DNA of 64,000 bases. It comes from Paenibacillus sp. MAEPY2. Lineage in GTDB: Bacteria > Bacillota > Bacilli > Paenibacillales > Paenibacillaceae. This document shows, piece by piece, positions 62,124 to 64,000 of the stretch. Position 1 is the first letter of the stretch, and each line of letters opens with the position of its first letter. The notes below the pieces were generated by a model. The model was not told the DNA's origin. It made no database searches and worked only from the letters and a program-made list of their open reading frames with translations. The position numbers and the translations under genes were made by a program. The stretch lies in assembly GCF_000499205.1 (NCBI RefSeq), contig NZ_AWUK01000041.1, positions 1-64,000 on the forward strand, in the 5' to 3' direction.

Positions 62124-63206
62124 TTAGGTCAATTTTAATCGCTTAGGCGGTTGTACCAGATCTTTGCCATCATACTCATCCTTGATATCTCCAACAATTT
62201 CTTCAAGGATATCCTCCATCGTAACCAGACCAACCGTTGTCCCCTCCGCATTATGAACTGCAGCGATATGGGAACGACTTTGCTGCATCTGGATCAATAC
62301 ATCCTTAATTGGTGATAACTCCGAGAATTTCAACATGTCATGAACAAAGGTATCTATATTGAACGCCCGGCCAGCAGCAACACTCGTGAGCATCTCCTTC
62401 GTATGAATAAATCCAACGAAGTGGTCCAGATTTCCTTTTTCGATCACTGGGAAACGTGTGTATTCATGCTGCTTCAGAACCTCAATCATACGATTCAGCG
62501 GCATTTCTTTATCTAACGTAACAATTTTTTCTTTGCGGATCATAATCTCCTGAAGCAGACGCTCATCAAAAGCAAAAATGTTTTTGAGATAGTCCAGCTC
62601 CGTCTGATTGATCTCTCCACTTTCATAACTCTGCGCCATGATCAGCTTCAGTTCCTCTTCAGAGTGAACTGTATCGTGACCTGCTGGTTTTATACCAAAT
62701 ATGCCAAGCAGCAGACGTGCCGCCCCATTCAGTGCATAGATGAACGGATTCATGATCTTACCGAACCAATACAGCGGCGGTGCGAGCAACAGAGTCATTT
62801 TCTCTGCAAACTGGATCGCGAGCGTTTTCGGTGCCAATTCACCTATTACGACGTGCAGGAACGTGATGATCGCCAGAGCAATACCATACGATAGTACCGT
62901 AGATAAAGCCGCTGGAACCTCAAGTCGTTCAAACAGCGGGTGAAGCATCTTCTCAACAGTAGGTTCACCCAGTGCACCCAATACCAGCGCCGTGATGGTG
63001 ATACCCAACTGACAGGCAGATAGATAATAATCCAGATTGTGAGCCACTTTTTTGGCCAATACCGCTTTTTTGTTGCCTTCCAGGATTAACTGATCTATTC
63101 GAGACATCCGCACTTTCAGAATTGCAAATTCCGCTCCAACGAAAAAGGCGGTCAGACCGATAAATACGGCTACTAAAAATAAGTTTAAGGCTATTATTCC
63201 GTCCAA
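62124..63206 (-). CDS. CNNM/CorC (HlyC-like) family membrane protein, short form
   Basis: The 360-residue protein has an N-terminal DUF21 transmembrane domain (about 1-190, with FFVGAEFAILKVRMSRIDQL and GELAPKTLAIQ) and two CBS domains (about 205-335, IMIRKEKIVTLDKEM ... RFPVIEKGNLDHFVGFI ... MEDILEEIVGDI). The C-terminal CorC_HlyC domain of about 80 residues, usual in this family, is missing; the protein ends shortly after IKDEYDG. These proteins take part in Mg2+ homeostasis. It starts at TTG 63204-63206 with GAGGGAA upstream, 80 bp after a paralogue. Confidence 0.85.
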   Translation of the reverse strand: MDGIIALNLFLVAVFIGLTAFFVGAEFAILKVRMSRIDQLILEGNKKAVLAKKVAHNLDYYLSACQLGITITALVLGALGEPTVEKMLHPLFERLEVPAALSTVLSYGIALAIITFLHVVIGELAPKTLAIQFAEKMTLLLAPPLYWFGKIMNPFIYALNGAARLLLGIFGIKPAGHDTVHSEEELKLIMAQSYESGEINQTELDYLKNIFAFDERLLQEIMIRKEKIVTLDKEMPLNRMIEVLKQHEYTRFPVIEKGNLDHFVGFIHTKEMLTSVAAGRAFNIDTFVHDMLKFSELSPIKDVLIQMQQSRSHIAAVHNAEGTTVGLVTMEDILEEIVGDIKDEYDGKDLVQPPKRLKLT

Positions 63207-63286
63207 TGATTTCCCTCAAGTTGAGGGATTCACCTCCAAGTTGATCATTTATTTAAGTTAACACTAGTGATGCTCGGGTAATTAGA

Positions 63287-64000
63287 TTAGGCTAGGTCAC
63301 TGGCAGATTCATTAACCTGTGCGGCATTTACACGTTCAAGCAGAACCTGCTTAATGTGAAAATTTTCTGCGTCCACAACGGTCCAGATGTAATCACCGTG
63401 TTCTATCGTATCACCTTGTTCCACACCGACACCCTTCTGGAATTGAATCCACCCGGCCACGGTATCCATCTCTTCATTACCTTCAAACACAAGCCCAAAC
63501 TGCCGCTCCAACTCATCCAGCAGCACCCGGCCGTTAATGAGATATTGGTTCTCTCCGGTTTCCTGAATGTCAGCAACTTCATCGGCATCGAACTCATCCC
63601 GAATCTCGCCGACAAGCTCCTCCAGAATATCCTCCATTGTAATGATCCCCGAGGTACCTCCGTATTCATCCACGACCACGGCCATGTGCACACGTTCCTG
63701 CTGCATCTTGATCATGGCATCCTGAATACTTGTAACTTCAGAAACGTAAGGAATTTCACGAACAAAATCGACAAGTTGGTGCTCCCTAAGGGCAACCATA
63801 TCAGGCAAAATCTTTTTCACATTCACGACACCGACAATTCGGTCCTTATCCCCATCCTCAATGACGGGATAACGTGAATAATTATGCTCATCCAATATCG
63901 GGATGATATCATCGTAAGTCATATTATGATTCAGTGTTACCAGTTCCGTCCTCGGAACCATGATGTCTTTGGCATCACGCTCATCGAACACAAATACATT
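63287..64000 (-). CDS. CNNM/CorC (HlyC-like) family membrane protein, partial
   Basis: The C-terminal 237 residues of a second paralogue are present; the gene runs off the right edge. It has two CBS domains (KDIMVPRTELVTLNHNM ... YSRYPVIEDGDKDRIVGVV ... GTSGIITMEDILEELVGEI) and the full CorC_HlyC domain (QYLINGRVLLDELERQFGL ... EQGDTIEHGDYIWTVVDAE). The missing part should hold the DUF21 membrane domain. It is upstream of the shorter paralogue in the same direction and is probably cotranscribed with it. Confidence 0.9.
   Translation of the reverse strand, partial: NVFVFDERDAKDIMVPRTELVTLNHNMTYDDIIPILDEHNYSRYPVIEDGDKDRIVGVVNVKKILPDMVALREHQLVDFVREIPYVSEVTSIQDAMIKMQQERVHMAVVVDEYGGTSGIITMEDILEELVGEIRDEFDADEVADIQETGENQYLINGRVLLDELERQFGLVFEGNEEMDTVAGWIQFQKGVGVEQGDTIEHGDYIWTVVDAENFHIKQVLLERVNAAQVNESASDLA

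Noticed and set aside
1..64000. CRISPR arrays, tRNA and rRNA genes
   Set aside because: No regularly spaced direct repeats, no cloverleaf with a GTTCRA-type arm, and no rRNA sequence were recognised by reading; a covariance-model search would settle small RNAs.

Overview
The window looks like a chromosomal segment of a spore-forming Firmicute of the genus Paenibacillus or a close relative. The evidence is strong AGGAGG-type ribosome binding sites, frequent TTG and GTG starts, a cell-surface xylanase with three CBM22-like modules, GH10, CBM9 and a triple SLH anchor, a DUF2536 gene, a dgkB-rlmD pair, a menG gene and a BirA-controlled biotin operon. Assignment to genus is inference from gene content and architecture, not from a marker gene. 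I found no rRNA, tRNA or CRISPR array.

Positions 1-6300 are a scarred, plastic stretch. It holds the tail of an IS3-family transposase, a fragment of a second dihydrouridine synthase gene, a truncated histidine phosphatase and an N-terminally truncated ankyrin-type protein. These are interspersed with intact genes for a MetE-like methyltransferase, a modular lysozyme-like secreted enzyme, MenG and an SF0329-family protein. From 6.3 to 16.2 kb lie an intact dihydrouridine synthase, a DUF2536 protein, the very large SLH-anchored xylanase, a GNAT acetyltransferase and a zinc-ribbon/leucine-rich-repeat membrane protein.

Positions 16.3-25.3 kb are an AT-rich acquired island: a complete IS200-type element, a decayed IS30-family element, and a type I restriction-modification operon in the order hsdM-hsdS-DUF6602-like gene-hsdR. 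The extra gene between hsdS and hsdR carries a PD-(D/E)XK-like D...EVK pattern and is the best candidate for something unusual here.

Positions 25.5-33.5 kb carry rlmD and dgkB, a frameshifted necrosis-inducing (NLP) protein gene, a DUF4395 protein, a PanE-like reductase divergent from a TetR regulator with a strong palindromic operator, and an SDR oxidoreductase divergent from a MerR regulator. Both promoters of the SDR/MerR pair have the 19-bp spacer typical of MerR control.

Positions 33.5-39.5 kb are the biotin operon bioA-bioD-bioB-bioF-bioH-like-bioC, transcribed leftwards behind a textbook BirA operator. Then follow sirohydrochlorin chelatase with a YerC-type regulator, an AlkC-type DNA glycosylase, CorA, a Pit phosphate transporter with its DUF47 partner, a DUF3048 lipoprotein, and a DoxX gene under a candidate Fnr/CRP-type site.

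Positions 49-64 kb hold a DODA-type dioxygenase, hydrolases, a large secreted repeat protein with a copper-amine-oxidase N-terminal domain, a secreted protein of unknown role, a GNAT enzyme overlapping ilvA, a decayed hydrolase behind a Fur box, an mhqO-mhqD-like quinone/electrophile detoxification pair, and two tandem CNNM/CorC-type membrane proteins, the last running off the right edge.
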